From Pleomorphomonas koreensis DSM 23070 (GTDB lineage Bacteria > Pseudomonadota > Alphaproteobacteria > Rhizobiales > Pleomorphomonadaceae), in contig NZ_AULH01000006.1 in assembly GCF_000425185.1 (NCBI RefSeq), positions 284,541 through 348,540 of the forward strand: DNA of 64,000 nt, in the 5' to 3' direction. The notes beneath the pieces were generated by a model. The model worked only from the letters and a program-made list of their open reading frames with translations, had not been told where the DNA came from and ran no database searches. Position numbers and translations under genes: made by a program. How positions within the stretch are numbered: the stretch's first letter is position 1; each line of letters begins with the position of its first letter. This document shows, piece by piece, positions 26,376-37,413 of this stretch.

Positions 26376-27839
26376 ATGACCACCTATCTCGGCCTCGACA
26401 TCGGCACGTCGTCGGTGAAGGCCGTTCTCGTCGGCGACGGCGAGAAGATCATCGCCACCGCCTCGGCGTCGCTTGAGGTGTCGCGGCCGCATGCCGGCTG
26501 GTCCGAGCAGGACGGCGACAGCTGGATCACCGCGACCGAGAGCGCCATCGACCAGCTCAAGGCCAGCCATCCGAAGGAACTTTCGGCCGTGGCCGGCATC
26601 GGCCTTTCCGGCCAGATGCACGGCGCGACGCTGCTCGACAAGTCCGACAAGCCGCTCCGGCCGGCCATCCTCTGGAACGACGTCCGCTCGGCCGCCGAAT
26701 GCGCCGAGCTGGAAGCCCGCTGCCCTGATCTCCGCGCCATCGCCGGCAACATCGCCATGCCCGGCTTCACCGCGCCCAAGCTCGCCTGGGTGAAGAAGCA
26801 CGAGCCGGAGATTTTCGCCAAGACCGCCAAGGTGCTGCTGCCGAAGGACTATGTCCGGCTGTGGCTGACCGGCGACTACGTTTCCGACATGTCGGACGCC
26901 GCCGGCACCCTCTGGCTCGACGTCGGCAAACGCGCCTGGTCGCCGGAACTGCTGGCCGCCACCGATCTTTCGCTCGACCACATGCCGCGCCTCGTCGAAG
27001 GCACCGAATCCTCCGGCAATCTGCGCGCCGAGCTGACCGCCCGCTGGGGCATCGCCAAGGCGCCGGTGGTGGCCGGCGGCGGCGGCGACAACGCGGCGAG
27101 CGCTGTCGGCATGGGCGCCGTCAAGCCCGGCGCCGCTTTCGCCTCGCTCGGCACCTCGGGCGTGCTGTTCGTCTCCAACGCCTCGTTCTCGCCCAACACC
27201 GAGGGCGCGGTGCACGCCTTCTGCCATGCGGTGCCCAACACCTGGCACCAGATGGGCGTCATCCTGTCGGCCACCGACAGCCTGCAATGGCTGTCGCACC
27301 TCCTGGAGACGCCGGCGCCCGAGCTGACCCGCGGCCTCGACCCGAAGCCGGCCAAACCGTCGCCGGTCACCTTCCTGCCCTATCTCTCCGGCGAGCGCAC
27401 GCCGCACAACGACGCCGCCGCGCGCGGCGTGTTCGTCGGCCTCAGCCACACCACCGGCCGCGCCGAGCTGACGCAGGCCGTGCTCGAAGGCGTCGCCTTC
27501 GCCTTCCGCGACTGCCTGCGCGTGCTGAACGACGCCGGCACCGACATCGACCGCGCCTTCGCGGTCGGCGGCGGCTCGCGGTCGGAAGCCTGGTTGCAGA
27601 TCATGGCGGCCGTGCTCGACCGGCCGCTCGACATCACCGCCGAGGGCGACTACGGCGGCGGCTTCGGCGCTGCCCGCATGGGCCGCATCGCCGCCACCGG
27701 CGACGATCCGTTCGAGACGCTGACGCCGCCGCCGGTCGCCCGCACCGTCGAGCCGCACAAGGCGCTCGTTGCCGCCTATGCCGACCGCTACGCCAAGTAT
27801 CGCGCGCTCTACCCGGCCGTCCGGGACGCGCTTGCCTGA
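26376..27839 (+). CDS. xylB: Xylulokinase
   Basis: A FGGY-family kinase of 487 residues that phosphorylates D-xylulose to xylulose 5-phosphate. The N-terminal L-G-L-D-I-G-T-S-S-V-K-A-V motif binds phosphate; G-Q-M-H-G is the xylulokinase substrate motif, and the N-D-x-R-S motif follows. Near the C-terminus come Y-L-S-G-E-R-T-P-H-N-D, typical of XylB, and the G-G-G-S-R-S adenosine motif. The length is normal. GGGAGGAGA precedes the ATG; xylA follows after 30 bases. Confidence 0.96.
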   Translation: MTTYLGLDIGTSSVKAVLVGDGEKIIATASASLEVSRPHAGWSEQDGDSWITATESAIDQLKASHPKELSAVAGIGLSGQMHGATLLDKSDKPLRPAILWNDVRSAAECAELEARCPDLRAIAGNIAMPGFTAPKLAWVKKHEPEIFAKTAKVLLPKDYVRLWLTGDYVSDMSDAAGTLWLDVGKRAWSPELLAATDLSLDHMPRLVEGTESSGNLRAELTARWGIAKAPVVAGGGGDNAASAVGMGAVKPGAAFASLGTSGVLFVSNASFSPNTEGAVHAFCHAVPNTWHQMGVILSATDSLQWLSHLLETPAPELTRGLDPKPAKPSPVTFLPYLSGERTPHNDAAARGVFVGLSHTTGRAELTQAVLEGVAFAFRDCLRVLNDAGTDIDRAFAVGGGSRSEAWLQIMAAVLDRPLDITAEGDYGGGFGAARMGRIAATGDDPFETLTPPPVARTVEPHKALVAAYADRYAKYRALYPAVRDALA

Positions 27840-27869
27840 CACCTGAGTAAAACAAAGAGAGGAAAGACC

Positions 27870-29186
<1,317 letters not shown>

Positions 29187-29212
29187 TCGGCGAACGCCCC
29201 CTGAAACAACGA

Positions 29213-29242
29213 GAGGCCGGGATTTCCCGGCCTCTTCCGTTT
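29213..29242. terminator. Terminator between xylA and the convergent lipoprotein gene
   Basis: GAGGCCGGG and CCCGGCCTC form a perfect nine-base-pair stem over ATTT, followed on the plus strand by TTCCGTTTC. The minus strand also has a moderately T-rich tail, so it may serve both genes. Confidence 0.75.
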
Positions 29243-29271
29243 CTCGCCAATCGGTGCGTTGACGCGGCCGC

Positions 29272-30030
29272 TCATCCCGCCTTTCGGAGAATGTCGGAGA
29301 CACGCGATAGATCGCCCGGATTCGGCAAGGCTGTTCTATATTTCATATTGCCTGCCGCATCCTTGTAAACCTTGAACCAATAGACTTCGATCAGGACCGG
29401 CGTTCCAGTTCCCACCCAGCTCGTATTCGATGATTTGCTGTATTTCAGATCGATACTACCAACCCCGGCAATCTCAAGAGAAAGCCCGTCTTTGCTTCCT
29501 TTTTCCTCGCCGAAGTAAATATCGGCCTTCTGGGCGCGAACCTCACCCTGCACAAACATGTGGTAGCCGCGCGTATTGGCGCTCGCTTCAGTCAACCGCC
29601 AGGGATCATGCTCTTCACGGGCGGCGTTCTGAAAGGCCATTTGGATGGCATCGCCCGGCCGAGTGACGGACAGCTTGGTAAAGTCCTCGAGTCTGACGGA
29701 CATTTCCCTGGAAATCTGTCCGCTCAGCTTGGCGATGTCCAGCTTCTTGGAGTTTGCTTCCAAACCGAACGATTTGAGATTGCCATAGGTAACAGTAGAC
29801 GCTTTGGGAGATCCGGCCATAGGAAAACCAGCCGCGTTAATTTCTTCAACTTTCTGGATCTGCCCAAGTTCAAAATCGACGTAATATAGGCTTCCGATCT
29901 GATTGAAGCCAGAATTGACTAAACCTGCCGCAGTGGTTGAAAAACGAGTGTCCACCGTAACACTCGGCGAGCAACCGATCACAAGAGCTGGAAGCCCAAG
30001 CGCAAATAGCATGCTCTTTGCAAATTTCAT
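29272..30030 (-). CDS. Lipoprotein of unknown function, lower G+C
   Basis: A protein of 252 residues with a lipoprotein signal peptide (K-F-A-K-S-M-L-F-A-L-G-L-P-A-L-V-I-G-C, lipid-carrying Cys near residue 20). The mature part is a soluble alpha/beta domain without a motif that I recognise. GGGGGAGG precedes the ATG at 30030. Base composition is visibly lower in G+C than all neighbours and codon choice is more relaxed (for example many AAA, TTT and ATA codons), which suggests recent arrival by transfer. It is convergent with xylA. No function is proposed. Confidence 0.8.
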   Translation of the reverse strand: MKFAKSMLFALGLPALVIGCSPSVTVDTRFSTTAAGLVNSGFNQIGSLYYVDFELGQIQKVEEINAAGFPMAGSPKASTVTYGNLKSFGLEANSKKLDIAKLSGQISREMSVRLEDFTKLSVTRPGDAIQMAFQNAAREEHDPWRLTEASANTRGYHMFVQGEVRAQKADIYFGEEKGSKDGLSLEIAGVGSIDLKYSKSSNTSWVGTGTPVLIEVYWFKVYKDAAGNMKYRTALPNPGDLSRVSDILRKAG

Positions 30031-30237
30031 AGCCTCCCCCCACAGCACTTCTGAATTGATACTCATTACTACAAATCCAGAATGCCATAGAATCCTGACG
30101 TTGCAATGCAGATATTCAGCAATCCTTGGCCGCAAATCGTATATAGGAGCGTCACCCCGTCTGGCTCAAAGCGACGAGGATCTTTAGATTGATATCGCTG
30201 CCATTGCAGAACGGGCGAAGAACGCGCCGGTCCGTCC

Positions 30238-30828
30238 TCACCCCACCGGCGGCACCCAGATGATGCGCTGGAGCGTAGCGCCGGACAGCGTCGCGTCGTC
30301 GGGCAGGCCGCCGGCCGAGATGTAGCCGGGAATGGCGAAGACGAAGGTGACGTTGGGTGCGCCGCGCGCCGTGCAGATCGGCATGGCCAGCCAGTTGCCC
30401 TGCCCTTCGCGGCAGTCGGCACGGTTCATGCGCGCCTCGCGGAAGGTCATGCCGATGCGCTCGCCGTTGGGACCGACGAGGCTTTCGGAAACGCCGTGGA
30501 TGGGGCCGATCCTGCCGCCTTGACCGGGCAGCACCTGCAGCACCTGCAAGCCATCCCGGAACAGCGCCAGCGCGGCGACGCTCTCGCTCTGCTCGGTGGC
30601 CATGGTCACCGACGACACGACGTAACCGGGCTCCAGCGCCTCGATCGCCTTCTTGGAGAAGGCGGTGCCCGGCGGCAGGCCCGGCACGCCGGCGGCGGTG
30701 ATGCGGAAGGTGGCGGCGCGCGACGGCGGCGGCGTGAAGTCCGAGTCGGAGCCGAGAAGGGAGCAGCCGGCGAGAGCGGCGGCCGTCAGAACGCCGGACA
30801 GGCGCAGGAGAACACGAATGCGAGTCAT
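30238..30828 (-). CDS. Lipoprotein of unknown function
   Basis: A protein of about 196 residues with signal peptide and lipobox L-A-G-C near residue 20, so a lipoprotein of the cell envelope. The mature part contains a repeated glycine/proline-rich pattern and a conserved-looking W-V-P-P-V-G end; no known domain is evident. I chose the ATG at 30828, which has GAAGGG upstream and places the signal peptide at the start; the open frame extends further but would bury the signal peptide. It is divergent from the D-amino-acid dehydrogenase gene. Confidence 0.75.
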   Translation of the reverse strand: MTRIRVLLRLSGVLTAAALAGCSLLGSDSDFTPPPSRAATFRITAAGVPGLPPGTAFSKKAIEALEPGYVVSSVTMATEQSESVAALALFRDGLQVLQVLPGQGGRIGPIHGVSESLVGPNGERIGMTFREARMNRADCREGQGNWLAMPICTARGAPNVTFVFAIPGYISAGGLPDDATLSGATLQRIIWVPPVG

Positions 30829-31003
30829 GCCCTTCGATAGCACAGCCATCCCGCCGATTGAAGCGATGGCCGCCGACGCCGTACGGTAGTCCCCCTTCTC
30901 CGAGCAACCCTGCCGGCCACCGGCCGCGGCCTTTTGAGGATGGACCCGGCCGATCCGGCTTCCTAGACTTCGAGTCCGTGCGTCCTGCAACAGGGGTTCT
31001 CGC

Positions 31004-32254
31004 ATGAAAGTTGCCGTTCTCGGTGCCGGCGTCATCGGCATCACCACCGCCTACTATCTCGCCAGGGCCGGCCATGAGGTCACCGTCTACGATCGCCAGC
31101 CGGGTCCGGCGCTCGAGACCAGCTTCGCCAACGCCGGCGAGATCTCGCCCGGCTATTCGACGCCCTGGGCGGCGCCGGGCATTCCGCTGAAGGCGCTGAA
31201 ATGGCTGTTCATGCGGCACGCGCCGCTGATCCTGCGGCCGACGCTCGACCCGCACGTCCTGCCGTGGGTGATCTCGCTGCTGATGAACTGCACGTCCTCG
31301 GCCTATGCCCGCAACAAGGGCCGCATGCTGCGCGTCGCCGGCTACTCGCTCGATTGCCTGATCGCGCTGCGCGAGGAGACCGGCATCGCCTACGATCACC
31401 GCTCCCTCGGCACCCTCCAGCTGTTCCGCAGCCAGAAGCAACTCGACCAGGCCGGCCGCGACACCGAGGTGCTCACGGCCGACGGCGTGCCCTTCGAGGT
31501 GCTCGACCGCGACGGCGTCGCCCGCGCCGAGCCGGCGCTCGCCGCCGCCCGCGACGGCTTCGTCGGCGGTCTGCGCCTGCCGCTCGACGAGACCGGCGAC
31601 TGCTATCTGTTCACCACCGCGCTGGCGGACATCGCCGAGGGCCTCGGCGTCCGCTTCCGCTACGGCGTGTCGATCGCCGGCATCGGGACGGCCGGCGGCG
31701 CGGTGAGCGGCGTCGTCACCTCCGAGGGTACGATCACCGCCGACCGCTACGTGCTGGCGCTCGGCTCGTGGTCGTCGACGCTCGGCCGGGCCATCGGCCT
31801 CAGGCTGCCGGTCTATCCGGTGAAGGGCTATTCGCTCACCGCCAACATCGTCGACGAAGCGCGGGCACCGGTGTCCACGGTGCTCGACGAGACCTACAAG
31901 GTGGCGGTCACCCGCCTTGGCAGCCGCATCCGCATCGGCGGCATGGCCGAGATCAGCGGCTACCGCCGCGATCTGCCGCCGACGCCGCGCGGCACGCTGG
32001 AATATGTCGCCGGCAGCCTGTTTCCGGGCGGCGACCTCGCCAACGCCGCCTATTGGGCCGGCCTCCGGCCGATGACGCCGGACGGCACGCCGATCATCGG
32101 CGCCACCCGCTATGCCAACCTGTTCCTCAACACCGGCCACGGCACGCTCGGCTGGACCATGGCCTGCGGCTCGGGCCGGCTCGTGGCCGATCTGGTCTCC
32201 GGCCGCAAGCCGGACATCGAAACGGCCGACCTTTCCCTGTCCCGCTATGGCTGA
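31004..32254 (+). CDS. dadA: D-amino acid dehydrogenase small-subunit type (DadA)
   Basis: A FAD-dependent oxidoreductase of 416 residues that deaminates D-amino acids (chiefly D-alanine) to 2-oxo acids at the inner membrane. The dinucleotide-binding motif is [16 protein letters not shown] at the N-terminus; [12 protein letters not shown] is a strong DadA signature, as are [10 protein letters not shown] and [10 protein letters not shown] near the C-terminus. Length matches DadA (about 415). No alanine racemase (dadX) accompanies it here. Confidence 0.94.
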   Translation: MKVAVLGAGVIGITTAYYLARAGHEVTVYDRQPGPALETSFANAGEISPGYSTPWAAPGIPLKALKWLFMRHAPLILRPTLDPHVLPWVISLLMNCTSSAYARNKGRMLRVAGYSLDCLIALREETGIAYDHRSLGTLQLFRSQKQLDQAGRDTEVLTADGVPFEVLDRDGVARAEPALAAARDGFVGGLRLPLDETGDCYLFTTALADIAEGLGVRFRYGVSIAGIGTAGGAVSGVVTSEGTITADRYVLALGSWSSTLGRAIGLRLPVYPVKGYSLTANIVDEARAPVSTVLDETYKVAVTRLGSRIRIGGMAEISGYRRDLPPTPRGTLEYVAGSLFPGGDLANAAYWAGLRPMTPDGTPIIGATRYANLFLNTGHGTLGWTMACGSGRLVADLVSGRKPDIETADLSLSRYG

Positions 32255-32367
32255 GTGGTTGTCAACGTAGTCAGAATTATTCCCCATGCCCTATCGGAGC
32301 GATTGAAGCCGGTCCGGCGATTGGCTAGCACTTGGGCGAAGAAGCACAGCACTCCAAGGGGAATCAT

Positions 32368-33291
32368 ATGTTACTGGCCTGCGGCGACGCGCTGATCGAT
32401 TTCGTGCCCGTCAAATCGGCGGACGGCCGGGACGCCTATGTGCCGGCGGTCGGCGGCTCCTGCCTCAACATCGCCGTCGCCATGTCGCGCCTCGGCGCCC
32501 TGACCGGTTTCGTCGGCGGCATTTCCAACGACATGTTCGGGGCGATGATCGCCGATCACCTGATCGCCTCCGGCGTGTCGCTGCGCTACGTCCGCCGCTC
32601 CGACGATGAGACGACGCTGGCCTTCGTCCGCTTCGTCGGCAACGAGCCGCACTACGCCTTCTACGATGAAACCACGGCGGCCCGCCTGTGGAGCCACCGG
32701 CCGGACAGCATTCCCTTCCCGGCCATCGAGGCGCTGCACGTCGGCTCCACCACGCTGATCAACGAGCCGGTGTCCTCGGAATATCTCGCCATGTTCAAGG
32801 CGGCGAAGGGCAAGACAACGCTGTCCTTCGATCCCAACTGCCGGCCGACGCTGACCCATAACAAGGCCGCCTACACGGCGCGCATGGCCGAGTTCGCCCG
32901 CACCGCCGACATCGTCCGCATGTCCGACATGGACTTCGACTTCCTGTTCGGCGGCAACGACTTCGACGCCAAGGCGCAGGACGTGCTCGATGGCGGCGCC
33001 GCCCTGTTCATCGTCACGCGCGGCGGCGACGGCGTGATCGCCTGGCACCGGACGGCCGGCCGGCTGGAGGTTCCCGCCCCCTCGGTCAAGGTCGTCGACA
33101 CCATCGGCGCCGGCGACACCTTCCAGGGGTCGTTCCTGGTGGCGCTGAAGGAGGCGAACCGGATCGCCCGGCCGGCGCTCGAGGCGATCAGCCGCGACGA
33201 GCTTGCCGCCGCCCTGGCCTTCGGCACCAAATGCGCCGCCATCACCTGCTCGCGAGCCGGCGCCAATCCGCCCTGGCGTGCCGAACTCTGA
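32368..33291 (+). CDS. PfkB-family carbohydrate kinase (fructokinase type)
   Basis: A sugar kinase of 307 residues. The N-terminal G-D-A-L-I-D-F-V-P and G-G-S-x-x-N-I-A-V-A-M-S-R-L-G motifs and the C-terminal D-T-I-G-A-G-D-T-F signature, which carries the catalytic Asp and the anion hole, are complete. Similarity to fructokinases is greatest, but the sugar cannot be fixed from sequence. AAGGGGAAT precedes the ATG at 32368. It appears as a single gene. Confidence 0.9.
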   Translation: MLLACGDALIDFVPVKSADGRDAYVPAVGGSCLNIAVAMSRLGALTGFVGGISNDMFGAMIADHLIASGVSLRYVRRSDDETTLAFVRFVGNEPHYAFYDETTAARLWSHRPDSIPFPAIEALHVGSTTLINEPVSSEYLAMFKAAKGKTTLSFDPNCRPTLTHNKAAYTARMAEFARTADIVRMSDMDFDFLFGGNDFDAKAQDVLDGGAALFIVTRGGDGVIAWHRTAGRLEVPAPSVKVVDTIGAGDTFQGSFLVALKEANRIARPALEAISRDELAAALAFGTKCAAITCSRAGANPPWRAEL

Positions 33292-33744
33292 GCGCATTTC
33301 AGCCTTTCCGGGCGGGCTGAACGCCTATCAAAGAATACTTATTTCACGAGGCCATGCGACGGGAGATCGGTTGTGTCCGCTCTTCCGTCCTGGGCTACCG
33401 GAGTGCCGACAGCCGGATGGTAATGCTGTCCGGCTAATTATTTTTCATTTTCGTTTCGGCCGTTTGCAGGCCATTCCGTCCGATCTGCCGCGCCTGATCA
33501 GCCGTCGCTGCTGTCCCTGCCGCTAAAATACATCCACAATGGTCTCTTTTATTCGACTGTAAAATTAAACAGAAAAACCGTGATGTAAAAATTGTCAGCT
33601 TTAGAATGACCGTTTCGCGGGAGTATTCATTGGGAGATGCCCATGGCGGACCATCTCTCCTTCCCGATCCGGCAGGTTTCCTGCGGCGGTTCGACCGACG
33701 ATGGTTTTCCTTGTGGCAGGACAGGCCGCTTGCAAGGTTGAATC
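33292..33744. other. Intergenic region with AT-rich promoter-like part
   Basis: No gene is visible. A hairpin (TTCAGCC with GGCTGAA, 33298-33321) lies just after the kinase stop without a T-run. From about 33520 to 33605 the sequence is AT-rich and probably carries the promoter of the following gene. Confidence 0.5.
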
Positions 33745-34551
33745 ATGATCGACTTCGGCTCCGTCCTGATCGTCGGCGGGAACATGTATCTCGGCCAGCT
33801 CCTGCGCCGCTCGCTGGACCGGCGCTTTTCCCGTGTACGATCGCTCGACAGCCAGCCGATGTCGCCCCTCCGCGACGGCGAGGAACTTGTCGTCGGCGAC
33901 ATCGGCCATCCCGAGTTTCTGTCCGATGCCATGGCCGGCTTCGATATCGTCGTCGACGTTTCCAAGCTCGACCTCGCCCGCTGCGGTAGCGGCGATCCGG
34001 CGGCCAGCGCCCTTGGCGCCTTCGGGCTCTGGGAGGGCGCGCGTCTGGCCGGCGCCCGGCGGGTGATAGTCCTGGTCTCCGACGGCGTCGTCGGCTTCTA
34101 CCGCCGCAGCGCCACGCTCGACCACCTGACGCCGTCGCGGCCGGACAGCCCGATCGGCCTGATCGGCACCGTTCAGGAAGCCGCCGCCTCGCTCTACGCC
34201 TACAAGTTCGGCATCCGGGCCATGGCGATTCGCATGGGATCCTGCCGGCCTGAACCGCTCGACGAGCGGATGCTTTCCACCTGGATCTCGCCGTCGGACT
34301 TCTGCCGGCTCATCGAGATGGCGCTGTCGGCCGACTATCTGTTCGAGATCGTCTACGGCGTATCGGCCAATGCCGACCGCTGGTGGGACAATGCCAATGC
34401 CCGCCGCCTCGGCTACGTGCCCCGCGACAGGTCCGACCGCTTCGCCGCCGCGCTGCGCGGGCGGCGGTCGGCCAACGCGGTGGAGAATGCCTTTCAGGGC
34501 GGCGCGGCGGCGGCCAGCGACTTTGCCGGCGACATCAGGCGCATCCCCTGA
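33745..34551 (+). CDS. Uronate-dehydrogenase-like SDR protein, catalytic residues missing
   Basis: A protein of 268 residues that follows the extended SDR/uronate dehydrogenase (Udh) family end to end: V-V-G-F-Y, R-P-D-S, then G-I-R-A-M-A-I-R-M-G-S-C, R-M-L-S-T-W-I-S-P-S-D-F, I-V-Y-G-V-S, W-W-D-N and L-G-Y-V-P-R-D. At the place of the Udh catalytic Y-G-x-S-K motif it reads I-G-L-I-G, so the Tyr and Lys are lost, and the glycine-rich loop G-x-x-G-x-x-G reads G-G-N-M-Y-L-G, lacking the middle Gly. A classical dehydrogenase activity is therefore unlikely; a binding or regulatory role is possible. The frame is intact, so it is not an obvious pseudogene. The TGA stop coincides with a probable transposon target duplication. 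Confidence 0.82.
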   Translation: MIDFGSVLIVGGNMYLGQLLRRSLDRRFSRVRSLDSQPMSPLRDGEELVVGDIGHPEFLSDAMAGFDIVVDVSKLDLARCGSGDPAASALGAFGLWEGARLAGARRVIVLVSDGVVGFYRRSATLDHLTPSRPDSPIGLIGTVQEAAASLYAYKFGIRAMAIRMGSCRPEPLDERMLSTWISPSDFCRLIEMALSADYLFEIVYGVSANADRWWDNANARRLGYVPRDRSDRFAAALRGRRSANAVENAFQGGAAAASDFAGDIRRIP

Positions 34552-34693
34552 GAGCCTGCCCGGAACCTCTGTTGAGGCGGGCATCTCGCTTCGCTTTCTG
34601 CGCTCCCGGTGCTCACGAACCGCACGTTCGCTCCGCTCCGGTTCTCGAAGCTATCGCTATCTGCCTGATGCCAACGAGTTTCGTGTCAGGCTC
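34552..34693. mobile_element. Probable MITE with IS5/IS1031-like ends
   Basis: A 142-base segment bounded by GAGCCTG and CAGGCTC. The similarity of the two ends extends imperfectly to about 18 bases inward. TGA flanks both sides (34549-34551 and 34694-34696), like the three-base TNA target duplications of the IS1031 group of IS5-family elements, whose ends begin with GAGCCTGA as far as I recall. It has no coding capacity. The left TGA is also the stop codon of the preceding gene. Confidence 0.5.
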
Positions 34694-34770
34694 TGACCGC
34701 CGGCGCGGCGGCTTCGGCAATTCTTAACCTGTGACTGTCAACATTCACCCGATAGGCGGGATCATGTTCG

Positions 34771-35079
34771 ATGTCGGTTGAGCAGAGAAACGGACTCAGG
34801 CGGAGAACGCTCAGGGCGGCGAAGATCGTCTATGGCGACTATCGCTACATCGTCGATTGCGTCGTGCGGGACACCAGCCCTGGCGGCATGCGCGTTCGCT
34901 GCGACCATTCCCACGAGATTCCTCAGGAGTTCTTCATCTACGACCCGACCGAGCAATCGCTGCGGCGGGCTGAGGTGATGTGGCGGCGCGACAATGAACT
35001 CGGCCTGCAATTCACCGCCGACCCCATCTATATCCACGAGAGCCACGATCCGCGCCACGCCCGCTTCCGCTTCATGTAG
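34771..35079 (+). CDS. PilZ domain protein
   Basis: A single-domain protein of 102 residues of the PilZ type, which binds cyclic di-GMP. The arginine motif is R-R-R-T-L-R near residue 10 and the second motif is D-T-S-P-G-G near residue 35, fitting the R-x-x-x-R and D/N-x-S-x-x-G pattern. The end G-L-Q-F is also typical. The output partner is unknown; it stands alone and is convergent with the HxlR-type gene. Confidence 0.88.
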   Translation: MSVEQRNGLRRRTLRAAKIVYGDYRYIVDCVVRDTSPGGMRVRCDHSHEIPQEFFIYDPTEQSLRRAEVMWRRDNELGLQFTADPIYIHESHDPRHARFRFM

Positions 35080-35097
35080 CGCCGGGCGCCGGTCTCT

Positions 35098-35490
35098 TCA
35101 TTCGGCGTTGGGGGCCGTCTCGGCGGGCGCGTAGGTCTTCGCCCAGTCGTGCAGGGCGTCGCCGACCGTGCGGAGCGCCTTGCCGGCATCCGACAGCTCG
35201 TATTCGACGCGCGGCGGCGCCTCCTCGTAGTCGTGACGGACGACCAGCCCGGCCTTCTCCAGATCGCGCAACTGGGCGGCCAGCATGTGCTGGGTGATGC
35301 CGGGAATGCCGCGCCGCAGCTCGTTGAAGCGACGGGGACCTTCCGACAGCAGGCAGATGATCTCGCCCTTCCACTTGCCGGTGATCGCCTTGAGCCCGCG
35401 CTGGACCACGGCAAGATAGTCCTGCAGTTCGACCGAGCAGTTGAGCCTGCCCGATGCCGCGGCCGGCCCGGACCCAGGATCGAAGGACAT
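35098..35490 (-). CDS. HxlR-family transcriptional regulator
   Basis: A winged-helix regulator of 130 residues. The pattern I-T-G-K-W-K-G-E-I-I-C-L-L, R-R-F-N-E-L-R-R-G-I-P-G-I-T-Q-H-M-L and L-R-D-L-E-K-A-G-L-V-x-R is the HxlR core. A cysteine (Cys18) precedes the domain, as in thiol- or aldehyde-sensing members such as HypR and YodB, but that function is inference only. The ATG at 35490 is preceded by GAGAGG. No target gene is adjacent and divergent; formate-THF ligase lies upstream on the same strand. Confidence 0.88.
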   Translation of the reverse strand: MSFDPGSGPAAASGRLNCSVELQDYLAVVQRGLKAITGKWKGEIICLLSEGPRRFNELRRGIPGITQHMLAAQLRDLEKAGLVVRHDYEEAPPRVEYELSDAGKALRTVGDALHDWAKTYAPAETAPNAE

Positions 35491-35597
35491 CGCGACCTCT
35501 CCACACACCAAAACTATACCGTGAGATAGGACCATTGGCCGTGGTGGAAAAGCGGAAAGCGCCCGAACCGCCATCACAAGCGCGTGCGCGGGGATCG

Positions 35598-37271
35598 TCA
35601 GCTCAGGCCGACGATGCGCCCTTCTCCGTCGAGGCCGATGCGGTTGGCCGCCGGCACGCGCGGCAGGCCTGGCATGGTCATGATCGAGCCCGACAGCACC
35701 ACCACGAATTCGGCGCCGGCGGCGAGGCGCACATCGCGCACCGGCAGGATATGGCCGGTCGGCACGCCCAAGAGCCGCGGATCGGCGCTGAAGGAGGACT
35801 GCGTCTTGGCGATGCAGACAGGCAGGCGGCCGAAGCCGCGCTCCTCGTACTCGACCAGCTTTCGGGCGGCGCGCCCGTCGTATTCGACGCCGGCGGCGCC
35901 GTAGATCTCGCGGGCCACCGTCTCGATCTTCATGGCCAGCGGCGCCTCGTCCGGATAGAGGAAGACGAACGGACGGCGGCGCGGCGCGTCGAGCACCTCC
36001 TGCACCAGCCGCGCCAGTTCCTCGGCGCCGCGCCCGCCATCGGAGAAATGGGTGGCGAGCGCCGCCGGAGCGCCGACCCCGGCGCACAATTCGCGCAGGC
36101 GGTCGATCTCGGCCGCCGTGTCGCTGCCGAAGCGGTTGATGGCGACCACCACGTCCGGGCCGAACTTCCGGAGATTGTCGAGATGCCGGGCGAGGTTGAC
36201 GAAGCCGGCCTCAAGGGCGGGAATATTCTCGACGCCGAGATCCTCCTTGGCGACGCCGCCGTGCATCTTCAGCGCCCGCACCGTCGCCACCAGCACCACG
36301 GCGTCGGGGCGAAGGCCGGCCTTGCGGCACTTGATGTCGAGGAACTTCTCCGCGCCGAGGTCGGCGCCGAAACCGGCTTCGGTGACCACGACGTCGGACA
36401 GGCCGAGCGCCGTCTCGGTGGCGATCACCGAATTGCAGCCATGGGCGATGTTGGCGAAGGGACCGCCGTGCACGAAGGCCGGCGTGCCCTCCAGCGTCTG
36501 CACGAGGTTGGGCTGCAAGGCGTCCTTCAGCAGCACCGCCATGGCGCCGGCGGCGTTCACCATGTCGGCCGTCGCATAGGAGCGGTTGCCCAGTTCGCCA
36601 ATGACGATGCGCTTCAGGCGGGCTTCGAGATCGGCGAGATCGGTGGCCAGGCAGAAGATCGCCATCACCTCCGAGGCGACGGTGATGTCGAAGCCGTCCT
36701 CGCGCGCGAAACCGTTGGCGATGCCGCCGAGGCCGTTGACCTGGTGGCGCAGCATGCGGTCGTTCATGTCGAGCACCCGCCGCCAGGTCATGCGCCGGCC
36801 GTCGAGTTTCGGCTCGTTGCCCCAGTAGATGTGATTGTCGATCAGCGCCGACAGGAGATTGTGCGCCGAGGTGATGGCATGGAAATCGCCGGTGAAATGA
36901 AGGTTGATCGCCTCCATCGGCACCACCTGGGCGTGGCCGCCGCCGGCCGCGCCGCCCTTGATGCCGAAGCATGGCCCGAGCGACGGCTCGCGCAGGCAGA
37001 TACTTGCCTTGCGGCCGAGACGCGACAGCGCATCGCCGAGACCGACCGTGGTGGTGGTCTTGCCCTCGCCGGCCGCCGTCGGCGAAATGGCGGTGACCAG
37101 CACCAGCTTGCCGCGCTGCCGCCGGCGCGCCTCCGCCACGAAAGCGTGCTCGATCTTGGCAATGTGGCGGCCATAGGCGATCAGCGCGTCTTCGGGGATG
37201 CCGAGACGGCCGGCCACCTCGCCGATCGGCCGGAGGCGGGCGGCGCGGGCGATCTCGATGTCGTCAAGCAT
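35598..37271 (-). CDS. fhs: Formate-tetrahydrofolate ligase
   Basis: An ATP-dependent enzyme of 557 residues that makes 10-formyl-THF from formate and THF for one-carbon metabolism. The P-loop region [14 protein letters not shown] lies near residue 65. [19 protein letters not shown] and the [12 protein letters not shown] motif are both diagnostic, as is the late T-Q-x-S-F-S. The ATG at 37271 begins the conserved sequence; upstream in-frame residues are not family-like. The promoter faces that of guanine deaminase across about 140 bases. Confidence 0.96.
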   Translation of the reverse strand: MLDDIEIARAARLRPIGEVAGRLGIPEDALIAYGRHIAKIEHAFVAEARRRQRGKLVLVTAISPTAAGEGKTTTTVGLGDALSRLGRKASICLREPSLGPCFGIKGGAAGGGHAQVVPMEAINLHFTGDFHAITSAHNLLSALIDNHIYWGNEPKLDGRRMTWRRVLDMNDRMLRHQVNGLGGIANGFAREDGFDITVASEVMAIFCLATDLADLEARLKRIVIGELGNRSYATADMVNAAGAMAVLLKDALQPNLVQTLEGTPAFVHGGPFANIAHGCNSVIATETALGLSDVVVTEAGFGADLGAEKFLDIKCRKAGLRPDAVVLVATVRALKMHGGVAKEDLGVENIPALEAGFVNLARHLDNLRKFGPDVVVAINRFGSDTAAEIDRLRELCAGVGAPAALATHFSDGGRGAEELARLVQEVLDAPRRRPFVFLYPDEAPLAMKIETVAREIYGAAGVEYDGRAARKLVEYEERGFGRLPVCIAKTQSSFSADPRLLGVPTGHILPVRDVRLAAGAEFVVVLSGSIMTMPGLPRVPAANRIGLDGEGRIVGLS

Positions 37272-37413
37272 GGATGCACTCGTGGTTTCCGGCAGCGGCC
37301 GGTAAGGAAAAATATATAGCCCGACGCGACTTTTCTGTTGTCTCGACCGGACATTTCGCCTTTGCTGGGAAAGGGAATGGCCGCTGACCCGTTCCGTCCC
37401 GACGGAGTTGCCG

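Noticed and set aside
30152..32287. Open frame of about 700 codons on the minus strand
   Set aside because: It covers the dadA gene in reverse and the second lipoprotein in a wrong frame; both real genes have strong family motifs.
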